From Bittarella massiliensis (ex Durand et al. 2017) (lineage in GTDB: Bacteria > Bacillota > Clostridia > Oscillospirales > Ruminococcaceae): a DNA stretch of 64,000 nucleotides. The translations under genes and the position numbers were made by a program. The notes under the pieces are model-generated. The model ran no database searches. It was not told where the DNA came from and saw only the letters and a program-made list of their open reading frames with translations. The stretch's first letter is position 1, and the number at the start of each line of letters is the position of its first letter. The DNA is taken from positions 62,001 through 126,000 of the forward strand of contig NZ_JABFCL010000003.1 of NCBI RefSeq assembly GCF_017566145.1. Direction: 5' to 3'. Below, piece after piece: positions 25,086 to 33,920 of the stretch.

Positions 25086-28000
25086 ATGCCAAAGAGAAGC
25101 GACATCAAGCGGGTTTTAGTCATCGGCTCCGGCCCCATCGTCATCGGCCAGGCGGCGGAGTTCGACTACGCCGGTACCCAGGCCTGCCGGGCCCTCAAGG
25201 AGGAGGGACTGGAGGTGATCCTGGTCAACTCCAACCCGGCCACCATCATGACCGACAAGGCCATGGCCGACAAGATCTACATCGAGCCCCTGCGCCCCGA
25301 GATCATCAAGAAGATCATCCGCAAGGAGCGGCCCGATTCCATCCTCCCCACCCTGGGGGGGCAGACCGGACTCAACCTGGCCATGGAACTGGCCGAGGAG
25401 GGCTTTTTGGAGGAGGAGGGCGTCAAACTGTTGGGCGCCAACCCCGAGACCATCAAAAAGGCCGAGGACCGGCAGGCCTTTAAGGACACCATGCTCTCTA
25501 TCGGCGAACCCTGCATCCCCTCCCGGGTGGAGACCACCGTCGAGGGTGCCCTGGCCTTTGCCGCCGAGATCGGCTACCCGGTCATCGTCCGCCCCGCCTA
25601 CACTCTGGGCGGCTCGGGCGGCGGCATCGCCCAGAGCGAAGAGGAGCTGCGGGAGATCGCCGGGAACGGCCTGCGCCTCTCCCCCATCACCCAGGTGCTC
25701 ATTGAGAAGTGCATCTCCGGCTGGAAGGAGATCGAGTACGAGGTGGTGCGCGACGGCAAGGGCAACGTCATCACCGTCTGCAACATGGAGAACGTCGACC
25801 CGGTGGGGGTCCACACCGGCGACAGCGTGGTGGTGGCCCCCTCCCAGACCCTGACCGACAAGGAGTACCAGATGCTGCGCTCCTCGGCCATCAACATCAT
25901 CTCCACCCTGGGCATCGAGGGGGGCTGCAACGTCCAGTACGCCCTCTACCCCAACAGCTTTGAGTACGCGGTCATCGAGGTCAACCCCCGGGTCTCCCGC
26001 TCCTCTGCCCTGGCCTCCAAGGCCACCGGCTACCCCATCGCCAAGGTGGCGGCCAAAATCGCCATCGGTTACAGCCTGGACGAGATTCCCAACGCCGTCA
26101 CCGGCAAGACCTGCGCCTGCTTTGAGCCCACCCTGGACTACTGCGTGGTCAAGTTCCCCCGCTGGCCCTTTGACAAGTTCGTCTATGCCGAAAAGACCCT
26201 GGGCACCCAGATGAAGGCCACCGGCGAGGTGATGGCCATCGCCCGCAGCTTTGAGCAGGCCATGATGAAGGCGGTGGTCTCCATCGAGTTGGGGATGGAG
26301 ACCCTCACCCTCCCCCAGCTGGAGGAGCAGAGCGACGAGGAGATCGTCCGCCTCCTCTCGGTCACCGATGACGAGCGCCTCTTTGTGGTCTACGAGGCCA
26401 TCAAGCGGGGGGTCTCCTTTGACCGGATTTTCGAGATCACCAAGATCGACAAGTGGTTTTTGGCCAAGTTTGCAAACCTGGCCAAGATGGAGCTGGCCCT
26501 GAAGGCCGGCCAGCTGGACGCCGAGAGCTACCGCCGCGCCAAGAAGCTGGGCTTTTTGGACGCCACCATCGCCCGCCTCTCCGGCAGAGAGCTGCCGGAG
26601 CAGTGGCTCCCCGGCTACCAGATGGTGGACACCTGCGCCGCCGAGTTCACCGCCGAGACCCCCTATTTCTACTCCTCCTACGGCGACGAGAACGAGGCCG
26701 CCGAGCACATTGCCCGGGAACAAAGCGGCAAGAAGAAGGTGGTGGTCTTCGGTTCGGGCCCCATCCGCATCGGCCAGGGGATCGAGTTTGACTACTGCTG
26801 CGTCCACTGCGCCTGGGCCCTGAAAGAGAAGGGATACGAGGCCATCATCGCCAACAACAACCCCGAAACGGTCTCCACCGACTTCGACACTGGTGACCGG
26901 CTCTACTTCGACCCCCTCAATCCCGAGTACGTGAAGGCCCTGCTGGAAACCGAGAAACCCGACGGGGTGGTGGTGCAGTTCGGCGGACAGACCGCCATCA
27001 AGTTGACCAAATCCCTGAAGGAGATGGGGGTCCCCATCCTGGGCACCTCCCCCGACGCCATCGACGAGGCCGAGGACAGAGAGCGCTTTGACGCCCTGTT
27101 GGAGCGCTGCGGCATTCCCCGGCCCCAGGGACATACCGTTTTCACCACCGAAGAGGCGGTGGAGGCCGCCGGGGAGCTGGGTTACCCGGTGCTGCTGCGC
27201 CCCTCCTACGTGCTGGGCGGGCAGAATATGATCATCGCCTATTCCGAGGCCGACGTGGTGGAGTACATGCGCATCATCACCGCCCACGAGCTGGAAAACC
27301 CGGTCCTCATCGACAAGTACCTCATGGGGATCGAAACCGAGGTAGACGCCATCTGCGACGGCAAGGACTACCTGATCCCCGGCATCATGCAGCACGTGGA
27401 GCGGGCGGGCGTCCACTCGGGCGACTCCATCTCGGTTTATCCCAGCCAAACCCTCTCCCAATCCCTCAAGGACACCATCGTCGACTACACCGGCCGCCTG
27501 GCGCGGGAACTGGGGGTGGTGGGGCTGATGAACATCCAGTACGTGGTGCACGAGGGACAGGTCTATGTCATCGAGGTCAACCCCCGCTCCTCCCGCACCG
27601 TCCCCTACATCAGCAAGGTCACCGGGGTCCCCATGGTCGACCTGGCCACCCGCTGTATGCTGGGCGAGTCCCTGGCCGGGATGGGATACGGAACCGGTCT
27701 CTTCCCCGAAAAGGACTTTGTGGCCGTCAAGGTGCCGGTCTTCAGCTTTGAAAAGCTCCACGACGTGGACACCCAGCTGGGCCCTGAGATGAAATCCACC
27801 GGCGAGGTGCTGGGGGTGGCCAAAACTTATGAAGAGGCCCTCTTCAAGGGGCTCTGCGCCGCCGGCTACCAGTTCAAGCACCACGGGGGGGTGCTCATCA
27901 CCGTGCGCGACCAGGACAAGCACGAGGTGGTGCCCATTGCCGACCGCTTCAGCCAGATGGGCTTTGACCTCTACGCCACCGGCGGCACCGCCCTGCGGCT

Positions 28001-28277
28001 GAACAAGAACATGGTCCCCACCACCGCCGTGAAGAAGATCGGCGAGGGCGCTCCCGATGTGCTGGACCTGTTGGAGAGCGGCAAGATCGACTACGTCATC
28101 TCCACCTCGGCCAAGGGCCGCACCCCCGAGCGCGACGGGGTGCGCATCCGCCGCAAGGCGGTGGAGCGGCAGATTCCCTGCCTCACCGCCATCGACACCG
28201 CCGATGTCCTCTCCAAAATGCTGGCCAGCGGCCGCACCGTCGAGGGCATCGAGGTGGTGGACATCACCGAGATCTAG
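25086..28277 (+). CDS. carB: Carbamoyl-phosphate synthase large subunit
   Basis: A 1063-residue, full-length CarB. It makes carbamoyl phosphate from bicarbonate, ammonia and two ATP. Two homologous ATP-grasp halves are visible: the first begins [19 protein letters not shown] and carries [12 protein letters not shown] near residue 170 and [18 protein letters not shown] near 298; the second begins [19 protein letters not shown] near 555, with [11 protein letters not shown] near 715 and [18 protein letters not shown] near 840. The last about 130 residues ([15 protein letters not shown] ...) are the MGS-like allosteric domain, site of UMP or ornithine control in homologs. Last gene of the operon, before a strong terminator. 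Confidence 0.98.
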   Translation: MPKRSDIKRVLVIGSGPIVIGQAAEFDYAGTQACRALKEEGLEVILVNSNPATIMTDKAMADKIYIEPLRPEIIKKIIRKERPDSILPTLGGQTGLNLAMELAEEGFLEEEGVKLLGANPETIKKAEDRQAFKDTMLSIGEPCIPSRVETTVEGALAFAAEIGYPVIVRPAYTLGGSGGGIAQSEEELREIAGNGLRLSPITQVLIEKCISGWKEIEYEVVRDGKGNVITVCNMENVDPVGVHTGDSVVVAPSQTLTDKEYQMLRSSAINIISTLGIEGGCNVQYALYPNSFEYAVIEVNPRVSRSSALASKATGYPIAKVAAKIAIGYSLDEIPNAVTGKTCACFEPTLDYCVVKFPRWPFDKFVYAEKTLGTQMKATGEVMAIARSFEQAMMKAVVSIELGMETLTLPQLEEQSDEEIVRLLSVTDDERLFVVYEAIKRGVSFDRIFEITKIDKWFLAKFANLAKMELALKAGQLDAESYRRAKKLGFLDATIARLSGRELPEQWLPGYQMVDTCAAEFTAETPYFYSSYGDENEAAEHIAREQSGKKKVVVFGSGPIRIGQGIEFDYCCVHCAWALKEKGYEAIIANNNPETVSTDFDTGDRLYFDPLNPEYVKALLETEKPDGVVVQFGGQTAIKLTKSLKEMGVPILGTSPDAIDEAEDRERFDALLERCGIPRPQGHTVFTTEEAVEAAGELGYPVLLRPSYVLGGQNMIIAYSEADVVEYMRIITAHELENPVLIDKYLMGIETEVDAICDGKDYLIPGIMQHVERAGVHSGDSISVYPSQTLSQSLKDTIVDYTGRLARELGVVGLMNIQYVVHEGQVYVIEVNPRSSRTVPYISKVTGVPMVDLATRCMLGESLAGMGYGTGLFPEKDFVAVKVPVFSFEKLHDVDTQLGPEMKSTGEVLGVAKTYEEALFKGLCAAGYQFKHHGGVLITVRDQDKHEVVPIADRFSQMGFDLYATGGTALRLNKNMVPTTAVKKIGEGAPDVLDLLESGKIDYVISTSAKGRTPERDGVRIRRKAVERQIPCLTAIDTADVLSKMLASGRTVEGIEVVDITEI

Positions 28278-28300
28278 CGGGTTTCCCGCAAGGTATAAGG

Positions 28301-28346
28301 AAAAGACAGCCGGGCGGAAAAGCCATTTTCCGCCCGGCTGTCTTTT
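28301..28346 (+). terminator. Terminator of the pyrimidine operon
   Basis: AAAAGACAGCCGGGCGGAAAA pairs with its complement (stem about 20 bp) around GCCA, followed by T5. Confidence 0.95.
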
Positions 28347-28362
28347 TCTCCCTTCCGACTCC

Positions 28363-28404
28363 AAGGCCCCCTGCGCCGCACACACAGCGGTGCAGGGGGC
28401 CTTT
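28363..28404. terminator. Second hairpin after carB
   Basis: AAGGCCCCCTGC / GCAGGGGGCCTT, perfect 12-bp stem, 17-base loop, only T3. A backup terminator or boundary element. Confidence 0.5.
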
Positions 28405-28413
28405 GGGCCGGGA

Positions 28414-28450
28414 GAAAGCGCTTTCGGCAAACGCTTGCGAAATCGTTTTC
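28414..28450. promoter_or_regulatory. Three tandem LacI-family/cre-like boxes
   Basis: Three consecutive 12-mers with a central CG: GAAAGCGCTTTC (28414-28425, perfect palindrome), GCAAACGCTTGC (28427-28438) and GAAATCGTTTTC (28439-28450). Centres are 13 and 12 bases apart. They fit the NNAANCGNTTNN pattern of LacI/CcpA-family operators, and lie 46 bases and more upstream of the -35 of the deoxyribosyltransferase promoter. Confidence 0.5.
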
Positions 28451-28495
28451 ATCAAAGTGACGGGAAATTTCCTTTTTCTTTGGCCCTTTCGTGCA

Positions 28496-28525
28496 TTTAC
28501 TTTGCCAGAAGGGGGCAGGTATACT
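28496..28525 (+). promoter_or_regulatory. Promoter of the deoxyribosyltransferase cluster
   Basis: TTTACT (28496-28501), 18-base spacer, TATACT (28520-28525). Confidence 0.55.
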
Positions 28526-28584
28526 GAACTTGTATTTGTTTTATGGGTCAAAAAACCAAAGGAAAAGAAAAAGGAGTGTGTAGC

Positions 28585-29103
28585 ATGAACAAGAAGCCCA
28601 AGGTGTACATTGCCGGGCCGGAGTGCTTTTTCCCCAACAGCGAAGAGATTTTTGCCGCCAACAAGGCCATCTGCGAAGAGCTGGGGTTTGAGCCGTCGGT
28701 GGCTGCCGACTACGATTTCAGCGGCTGCAAGACCAAACGGGACACCGCCAAGGTGATCTTTGAAAAGAACATCGAATCCATCAAAAACTGCGATTTGATC
28801 GTGGCCGACATGAACAACTTCCGCGGGTGGGAGCCCGACTCCGGCACCTCCTTTGAAATTGGCGCGGGCTATATCTGGGGCAAGAAGATCTATGTCTACC
28901 TGGACGATCTGCGCAGCTGCGGCGAAAAGTTCACCGAGGAGACCTACCTGGACGAGAAGGGCCGCCGCCGCGACAAGGACGGCCTCACCCTGGAGGGCGG
29001 GCCCCTGAATCTGATGATCTCCGGCCACGCCACCATGGTGGAGGGGACCTTCCGCGACGCCCTGCTCCGGGCCAAAGAGGACATGGAAAAGGAGGGCTGC
29101 TAG
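28585..29103 (+). CDS. Nucleoside 2-deoxyribosyltransferase family protein (first of three)
   Basis: A 172-residue member of the NDT family. These enzymes exchange bases between 2'-deoxynucleosides. VYIAGPECFFPNSEEIFAAN is the N-terminal nucleobase site, NCDLIVADMNNFRGWEPDSG near residue 72 carries the deoxyribose-binding acidic residue, and GTSFEIGAGYIWGKKIYVYLDD near 90 holds the expected nucleophilic Glu (SFEIGAG). ATG 28585 follows AAAAAGGAG. The stop codon is followed at once by the ATG of the next family member (TAG-ATG), so coupled translation is likely. This copy is clearly diverged from the other two. Confidence 0.85.
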   Translation: MNKKPKVYIAGPECFFPNSEEIFAANKAICEELGFEPSVAADYDFSGCKTKRDTAKVIFEKNIESIKNCDLIVADMNNFRGWEPDSGTSFEIGAGYIWGKKIYVYLDDLRSCGEKFTEETYLDEKGRRRDKDGLTLEGGPLNLMISGHATMVEGTFRDALLRAKEDMEKEGC

Positions 29104-29709
29104 ATGTTCATCGACAAAAACGGGGTGGTTCGCCGCCCGGTGGCCTATCTGGCCGGCCCCGATATGTTCTGGCCCAACGGGGATGAGATCGGCGCCCACT
29201 ACGTGGAGTTGAGCCACAAGTACGGCATCGACGGCATCTTCCCCCCCGACCCCGCCCGGGAGGACGAGTTCAAAGAGTACGAGCCCAAGGACGACAGCGC
29301 GGAGGAGATGGAGAAAAAAATCTTCATCCACGACATCAACCACGTCTGCCGCTCGGACATGATCATCGCCAACCTCAACGACTTCCGCCGCGGGCAGGAA
29401 CCCGATTCCGGCACCTGCGTGGAGTGCGGGGCCGCCTACGCCCTGGGCCAGCGCTGCTACGCCTTCATTGACGACGCCCGCCCCATGATCGAGCGGTTCA
29501 CCGGCGCCAAGCACCAGGACGAAAACGGCAAGTGGGTGGACGAGAACGGCTGCACCATCGAGGACTTTGACTCCCCCCTCAACCTGATGTTCGGGGTGCC
29601 CTTCACCATCGTCGAGGGCACCATGGAGGACGCCATGAAGCGCGCCCGGGCCGACTTTGACGCCGAGCTCGTCGCCGCCGGCTACGAGCCCTTCCAGGTG
29701 GAGGACTGA
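29104..29709 (+). CDS. Nucleoside 2-deoxyribosyltransferase family protein (second of three)
   Basis: A 201-residue NDT-family protein. VAYLAGPDMFWPNGDEIGAH is the first motif, SDMIIANLNDFRRGQEPDSG near residue 83 the acidic motif, and GTCVECGAAYALGQRCYAFIDD near 101 holds the candidate nucleophilic Glu (CVECGAA). It has an insertion of about 30 residues (FTGAKHQDENGKWVDENG) partly shared with the first copy's YLDEKGRRRDKDG. It begins directly after the stop of copy one. Its 3' part is identical in DNA to copy three over about 248 bases, pointing to recent duplication or gene conversion. Confidence 0.85.
   Translation: MFIDKNGVVRRPVAYLAGPDMFWPNGDEIGAHYVELSHKYGIDGIFPPDPAREDEFKEYEPKDDSAEEMEKKIFIHDINHVCRSDMIIANLNDFRRGQEPDSGTCVECGAAYALGQRCYAFIDDARPMIERFTGAKHQDENGKWVDENGCTIEDFDSPLNLMFGVPFTIVEGTMEDAMKRARADFDAELVAAGYEPFQVED
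29452..29699 (+). repeat. Direct repeat, unit 1 (identical 248-bp tract)
   Basis: By eye this tract is base-for-base identical to 30136-30383 (offset 684). The flanking 5' halves of the two genes differ at many third and some first/second codon positions. Confidence 0.85.
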
Positions 29710-29787
29710 TCACACGGGTATCCCTTCGCCCGGCGCACCAGGGGTGCGGCTGGGCGGGAAACCCTCGGAACAGGAGGCGAATCTGAA

Positions 29788-30393
29788 TTGTTTATCGATA
29801 AAAACGGCGTTGTCCGCCGCCCGGTGGCCTATCTGGCCGGCCCTGACATGTTCTGGCCCAACGGGGACGAGATCGGCGCCCACTATGTGGAATTGAGCCA
29901 CAAGTACGGCATCGACGGCATCTACCCCCCCAACCCCGCCCGGGACGACGAGTTCAAGGACTATGTCCCCAAGGACGACTCCCGCGAGGAGAAGGAAAAG
30001 CGCGGCTTCATCCACGACATCAACCACGTCCGCCGCTCGGATATGATCATCGCCAACCTCAACGACTTCCGCCGCGGGCAGGAGCCCGATTCCGGCACCT
30101 GCGTGGAGTGCGGGGCCGCCTACGCTCTGGGCCAGCGCTGCTACGCCTTCATTGACGACGCCCGCCCCATGATCGAGCGGTTCACCGGCGCCAAGCACCA
30201 GGACGAAAACGGCAAGTGGGTGGACGAGAACGGCTGCACCATCGAGGACTTTGACTCCCCCCTCAACCTGATGTTCGGGGTGCCCTTCACCATCGTCGAG
30301 GGCACCATGGAGGACGCCATGAAGCGCGCCCGGGCCGACTTTGACGCCGAGCTCGTCGCCGCCGGCTACGAGCCCTTCCAGGTCGAGGAGTAA
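29788..30393 (+). CDS. Nucleoside 2-deoxyribosyltransferase family protein (third of three)
   Basis: A 201-residue near-copy of the preceding gene. The first about 80 residues differ at about 15 positions (for example IYPPNPARDDEFKDY versus IFPPDPAREDEFKEY), whereas the last about 120 residues are identical except the final one. All active-site candidates (NLNDFRRG, CVECGAA) are unchanged. It starts with TTG at 29788, ten bases after AGGAGG, whereas the copy upstream starts with ATG. It ends before a strong terminator shared with the converging SDR gene. Confidence 0.83.
   Translation: MFIDKNGVVRRPVAYLAGPDMFWPNGDEIGAHYVELSHKYGIDGIYPPNPARDDEFKDYVPKDDSREEKEKRGFIHDINHVRRSDMIIANLNDFRRGQEPDSGTCVECGAAYALGQRCYAFIDDARPMIERFTGAKHQDENGKWVDENGCTIEDFDSPLNLMFGVPFTIVEGTMEDAMKRARADFDAELVAAGYEPFQVEE
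30136..30383 (+). repeat. Direct repeat, unit 2 (identical 248-bp tract)
   Basis: Second copy of the tract at 29452-29699; see there. Confidence 0.85.
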
Positions 30394-30435
30394 CCGGCGC
30401 TGCCCGACCTGCAGACCCGCCCAAAAACGCATCTC

Positions 30436-30468
30436 AAAAGGCCGCCGGTCAAAAACCGGCGGCCTTTT
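30436..30468. terminator. Bidirectional terminator
   Basis: AAAAGGCCGCCGGT / ACCGGCGGCCTTTT, 14-bp stem, loop CAAAA, between converging genes. Confidence 0.92.
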
Positions 30469-30479
30469 GTCGGTGGCTG

Positions 30480-31478
30480 CTAAAGGCGGCCCTGCACCCG
30501 CATGAAGCGGACAGTGTCCCGCAGGGTCTCCTCCATGGGGCGGACGTGGTAGCCCAGTTCGTCGGCCGCCTTCTGCCAGGAGAAGGCGGCGTTTGTCTCC
30601 AGGGTATAGAGGGAGTAGCGGGTGTAGAGGGGCGGGGCTTTGCGGATCTTATAGTAGACTTCCGCCAGGGGGGCGGTGGCCCGGGCAAACCAGAGGGGCA
30701 GGGTGTGGCGGATGGGCTTGCAGCCGGTGGCCAGATGGCAGCGCTCCAAAAACTCCTGCACCGTGAAATAGCGGTTGGAGAGGATGTAGCACTCCCCCAC
30801 CCGCCCCCTGTCGGCGGCGGCGATCACCCCGGCAGCCACGTCCCGCACGTCCACAAAGTCGTAGCCGCCCTCCACGCCGGCCAGCAGCTTGCCGCGGGCG
30901 CAGTCGGCCACCAGGGCACCCAGGTGCCCGTGTCCAAAGTCCCAGGGCCCGACGATTCCAGAGGGGTGCACCACCACTGCGGGCAGGCCGCCCTTGGCGG
31001 CTTCCAGCACCAGGGCGGTGGCCTCTGCCTTGGTCTTGGCGTAGAGCCCCTCCACCAAATCGGGGTCAAAGCGATCGGTCTCCACCACCACCTGTCCCTC
31101 CGGCCGCTCGGGGATGGCGTGGACCGAGCTGACATAGACCATCTTTTCCACCCCGTACTGGCGGCAGAACGCCAGCAGGTTGGCGGTGCCGCCCACGTTG
31201 ACGTCCCACACCCTCTGCTGGTATTTGGAGGCGATGCTCACGATCCCAGCGGTGTGGATGACCACCCGGCGGCAGGGCTCCTCGGTCTCAAAGAGGGGGT
31301 GAAGGCTGGCCGGGCAGCAGACATCGCCGCGGACCACCTCGACCCCATCGGGCAGGGGGACAGCCGGATCGCCCGGCAGGGCCAGCCCCCGCACCCACTC
31401 GCCCCGTTTGGCCAGCAGCCGCACCACCACGTTGCCCAGGTGGCCGTAGGCGCCGGTTACAATGTACAGTGTTTTCAT
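30480..31478 (-). CDS. NAD(P)-dependent epimerase/reductase, extended SDR family
   Basis: A 332-residue extended short-chain dehydrogenase. The nucleotide-binding glycine motif is YIVTGAYGHLGNVVVRLL near residue 5 (GxxGxxG), followed by HTAGIVSI near 75, SSVHAIPE near 115 and the catalytic YAKTKAEA near 145 (YxxxK). It resembles dihydroflavonol-4-reductase/3-beta-HSD-like bacterial proteins that act on sugar nucleotides or small alcohols; substrate unknown. ATG 31478 has AAAGGGG at eight bases; another ATG 18 bases upstream lacks one. A minus-strand TATACT lies at 31505-31510. Confidence 0.85.
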   Translation of the reverse strand: MKTLYIVTGAYGHLGNVVVRLLAKRGEWVRGLALPGDPAVPLPDGVEVVRGDVCCPASLHPLFETEEPCRRVVIHTAGIVSIASKYQQRVWDVNVGGTANLLAFCRQYGVEKMVYVSSVHAIPERPEGQVVVETDRFDPDLVEGLYAKTKAEATALVLEAAKGGLPAVVVHPSGIVGPWDFGHGHLGALVADCARGKLLAGVEGGYDFVDVRDVAAGVIAAADRGRVGECYILSNRYFTVQEFLERCHLATGCKPIRHTLPLWFARATAPLAEVYYKIRKAPPLYTRYSLYTLETNAAFSWQKAADELGYHVRPMEETLRDTVRFMRVQGRL

Positions 31479-31658
31479 CGCGCGCACCCCTTTCATCTGC
31501 TGTTAGTATATCCCGTCTACGTGATTAATAAATGGACAATTTGTGAAGCGCCTGCTCTCTCGCCAGAAAATCTGGCAGTCGGTTTTTGTGCGTTTTAGCT
31601 GTTTTTTTCGGCGCATCTTCTACGCTTTCATCCCCTGTACGCGTCCCCGATTCTAAAG

Positions 31659-31664
31659 TATAAT
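31659..31664 (+). promoter_or_regulatory. Likely -10 box for the nucleoside hydrolase pair
   Basis: TATAAT 44 bases before the start codon; no good -35 at 16-18 bases. Confidence 0.4.
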
Positions 31665-31707
31665 AATTTGGTAAGACCATACACCAGGAAATGGAGGAGT
31701 CTGCACA

Positions 31708-32640
31708 ATGAGCAAAAAAGTACTGTTTGACTGTGATACCGGCGGAGACGACGCCTGCGCGGTCGCCCTGGCCGTCGCCAGCCCCGAACTGGAGGTGCTG
31801 GGTATTACCACCTGTATGGGCAACCAGCCCATCGAGAACACCACCCAGAACACCCTGGAATTGGTGCGCTATCTGAAAGCCGATATCCCGGTGGCCCGGG
31901 GCTCCCAGAACCCCTTGGTCCGCCAGCGCTGGGTCGGCAACCCCGAAGGGCACCGGCTGCCCATCCCCGATTTGAGCGAGGAGGTGGGGCCCCTGCAGGA
32001 GAAGTCCGCCGTCGAATTCATGGTGGATGTGCTCCGCTCCAGCGAGGAGAAGGTGACCCTCATCCCCCTGGCCCCCCTCACCAACATCGCCAAGCTGATG
32101 CTCCAACACCCCGACTTGGTGCGGGAGAAGGTGGAGGAGATCGTCCTCATGGGCGGCGGCATGTATTTCGGCAACACCACCGGCGCGGCCGAACTCAACT
32201 TCTATGCCGACCCCGAGGCGGCCCAGGCCGTTTTCTCCTTTGGGCTGCCAGTGGCCATGTGCGGGTTGGATGTCTGTACCAATGCCTACATCACCCCCGC
32301 CGACAACGACAGCTGGAAGGGGTTTGACAACCCCTGCGCCAAGGCGTTTTACAGCATTACCCACCACTCCCTGAACGGCGGCTGGGGTGAGTTCCCCGGC
32401 GAGCGCACCCTCATCTTCGACACGGTGCCGGTGATCTACCTGCTGAAGCCCGAGCTCTTCACCGCCGTCAAGGCCGACATTCAGATCGAGTGCGCCTCCG
32501 ACCTCTGCGACGGGATGAGCGTCTGCGACGCCCGCACCGGACTGCACCAGACCGACCGCCCCCACATCCACACCGTGGTGCTGGACGTGGATCGCCAGGG
32601 CTATGTGGACGCGGTGCGCGAACTGCTAAAAAACGCTTAA
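31708..32640 (+). CDS. Nucleoside hydrolase family protein (first copy)
   Basis: A 310-residue inosine/uridine-preferring nucleoside hydrolase-like protein. The calcium-binding N-terminal motif is present as LFDCDTGGDDACAVALAV (DxDxGxDD) and the family core as LIPLAPLTNIAKLM near residue 115, IVLMGGGMYFGN near 147 and AAELNFYADPEAA near 163. The C-terminal active-site segment reads RTLIFDTVPVIYLL: the Asp metal ligand is kept, but the residue usually His before it is Phe, so activity or leaving-group chemistry may differ. ATG 31708 follows GGAGGAG. A paralog follows after 19 bases. Confidence 0.85.
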   Translation: MSKKVLFDCDTGGDDACAVALAVASPELEVLGITTCMGNQPIENTTQNTLELVRYLKADIPVARGSQNPLVRQRWVGNPEGHRLPIPDLSEEVGPLQEKSAVEFMVDVLRSSEEKVTLIPLAPLTNIAKLMLQHPDLVREKVEEIVLMGGGMYFGNTTGAAELNFYADPEAAQAVFSFGLPVAMCGLDVCTNAYITPADNDSWKGFDNPCAKAFYSITHHSLNGGWGEFPGERTLIFDTVPVIYLLKPELFTAVKADIQIECASDLCDGMSVCDARTGLHQTDRPHIHTVVLDVDRQGYVDAVRELLKNA

Positions 32641-32659
32641 AAAGGGAGGAGAGAAGAGA

Positions 32660-33607
32660 ATGGATCAGAACAAACGCCCCATTATTTTGGACTGCGACCC
32701 GGGCACCGACGATGCGATCTGCCTGTTTATGTTGCTGGGGGACGACCGCTTTGACATTAAGGGGATCACCCCGGTCTGCGGCAACAAGCCCCTGTCCTTC
32801 TGCGAGAGAAATGCCTTGCAGCTGTGCGAACTCACCGGAAGGGAGGACATCCCCGTCCTCAAAGGGGCCAGCCAGTCCCTCTTCTGCGGGGAGCGCACCG
32901 CCGGTAACGTCCACGGCGCGGGCGGCCTGGGCTCGGTCACCCTGCCGGATCCCCACAAGCAGGTGGAGGACCAGTACGCCTGGGACTTCATCTACCAGCA
33001 GGCGGTGGCCTGCAAGGGCGAGCTGGAGATCGTGGCCATCGGCCCCCTGACCAACGTGGCAGGCGCCCTGCTGAAATACCCCAACTTAAAAGACTATGTC
33101 AAGCGCATCTCCATCATGGGCGGGGCCAAGGGCCTGGGCAACTGGACGGCCGCGGCCGAGTTCAACATCTGGGCCGACCCCCACGCCGCCAAGATCGTCT
33201 TTGCCAGCGGCATCCCCATGGCAATGATGGGGCTGGACATCTGCTTTAAAGCTTATGTCACCGCCGATGATCTGGTGCGCATCCGCGCCGCCGGGGGCCC
33301 GGTGGCAGAGGTGGCGGCCGAACTCATCGGCGAGCGGGTCGGCTACGCCGAGAAGAGCGGCCGCCCCGGCGGCATCCTCTGCGACGCGGTGACCGCGGCC
33401 TATGTGATGGACGAATCGGTGGTGCAGACGGTGGATGTCCACGTGGATGTGGAGACCCGCGGCATCCTCACCGAGGGAAAGACGGTTATCACCTACAAGC
33501 ACACCGAGGACCGCCACTTCCCCCCCAACACCAAAATGGGCGAGGATGTGGACCGCCCCCGCTTCATCGACCTGATTGTCAACAGCCTGACCAATTTAAA
33601 TCGCTGA
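32660..33607 (+). CDS. Nucleoside hydrolase family protein (second copy)
   Basis: A 315-residue paralog, only distantly similar to the first. IILDCDPGTDDAICLFMLL is the canonical Ca-binding start; EIVAIGPLTNVAGALL near residue 118, SIMGGAKGLGNWTAAAEFN near 150 and MMGLDICFKAYVT near 190 follow. The C-terminal segment GGILCDAVTAAYVMD has Cys where classic members have His before the Asp. Members with Cys here form a recognised subgroup as I recall, with activity on ribonucleosides. ATG follows AAAGGGAGGAG. Co-transcribed with copy one and ended by a terminator. Confidence 0.87.
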   Translation: MDQNKRPIILDCDPGTDDAICLFMLLGDDRFDIKGITPVCGNKPLSFCERNALQLCELTGREDIPVLKGASQSLFCGERTAGNVHGAGGLGSVTLPDPHKQVEDQYAWDFIYQQAVACKGELEIVAIGPLTNVAGALLKYPNLKDYVKRISIMGGAKGLGNWTAAAEFNIWADPHAAKIVFASGIPMAMMGLDICFKAYVTADDLVRIRAAGGPVAEVAAELIGERVGYAEKSGRPGGILCDAVTAAYVMDESVVQTVDVHVDVETRGILTEGKTVITYKHTEDRHFPPNTKMGEDVDRPRFIDLIVNSLTNLNR

Positions 33608-33612
33608 TATAG

Positions 33613-33654
33613 AGGGCGGGCCCCGGCGAAATAGCGCTGGGCCCGCCCTTTTTT
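33613..33654 (+). terminator. Terminator of the nucleoside hydrolase pair
   Basis: AGGGCGGGCCC / GGGCCCGCCCT stem with a partly paired 15-base loop and T6. Confidence 0.9.
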
Positions 33655-33660
33655 CTTCCC

Positions 33661-33689
33661 TTGCAACCCGAGGCGATGTCTGGTATACT
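33661..33689 (+). promoter_or_regulatory. Promoter of the ABC-F gene
   Basis: TTGCAA (33661-33666), 17-base spacer, TATACT (33684-33689). It implies a leader of about 230 bases. Confidence 0.7.
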
Positions 33690-33732
33690 CGTACTCGAAG
33701 AAACGAAGAAAGACGAGGTAACCACACCGCGA

Positions 33733-33747
33733 ATGAGACTGTTTTAA
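33733..33747 (+). CDS. Four-codon upstream ORF (Met-Arg-Leu-Phe) in the ABC-F leader
   Basis: ATG AGA CTG TTT TAA, about 37 bases after the predicted transcription start. A weak GAGG lies 15 bases upstream, so initiation would be modest. Upstream mini-ORFs are common in the leaders of antibiotic-inducible ABC-F and erm genes, where drug-stalled ribosomes refold the leader. The Met-Arg-Leu start is shared with the minimal macrolide arrest peptide of ErmD leader, but the next residue here is Phe rather than Arg. Confidence 0.3.
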   Translation: MRLF

Positions 33748-33847
33748 CCTTTGTGCGCAACCACTGAAAACGGACAAAACGTCCCCTCCCAGGGGGGGCT
33801 GTTTGGTCACCTGCGCGGCAAAGGGGAAAACAGCACGGTGTGCGGCT

Positions 33848-33869
33848 GGAGGCAAGCCCTCCCTTTTTT
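33848..33869 (+). terminator. Attenuator-like hairpin in the ABC-F leader
   Basis: GGAGG / CCTCC stem with loop CAAGC followed by C and T6, about 60 bases before the start codon; upstream AAAGGGG can extend or compete with it. Confidence 0.45.
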
Positions 33870-33889
33870 CGCGTGCCCTCTGTCTTTTT

Positions 33890-33920
33890 CCTCCCCTGCA
33901 GGTGATTTCTGCAAGGGAGG
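33890..33920 (+). promoter_or_regulatory. Hairpin sequestering the ABC-F Shine-Dalgarno
   Basis: CCTCCC-C-TGCAG pairs with CTGCA-A-GGGAGG (11 bp with one opposed mismatch, 7-base loop). The 3' strand is the SD of the ABC-F gene itself, so formation would block translation. Confidence 0.6.

Noticed and set aside
25116..28430. 1104-codon minus-strand open frame antisense to carB
   Set aside because: Mirror of an undoubted CarB; composition (Gly/Leu/His/Asp/Val-rich) is typical of antisense frames in GC-rich genes.
29452..30383. Repeated tracts as a mobile or CRISPR-like element
   Set aside because: There are only two copies, both inside paralogous coding sequence and kept in frame; gene duplication/conversion explains them.
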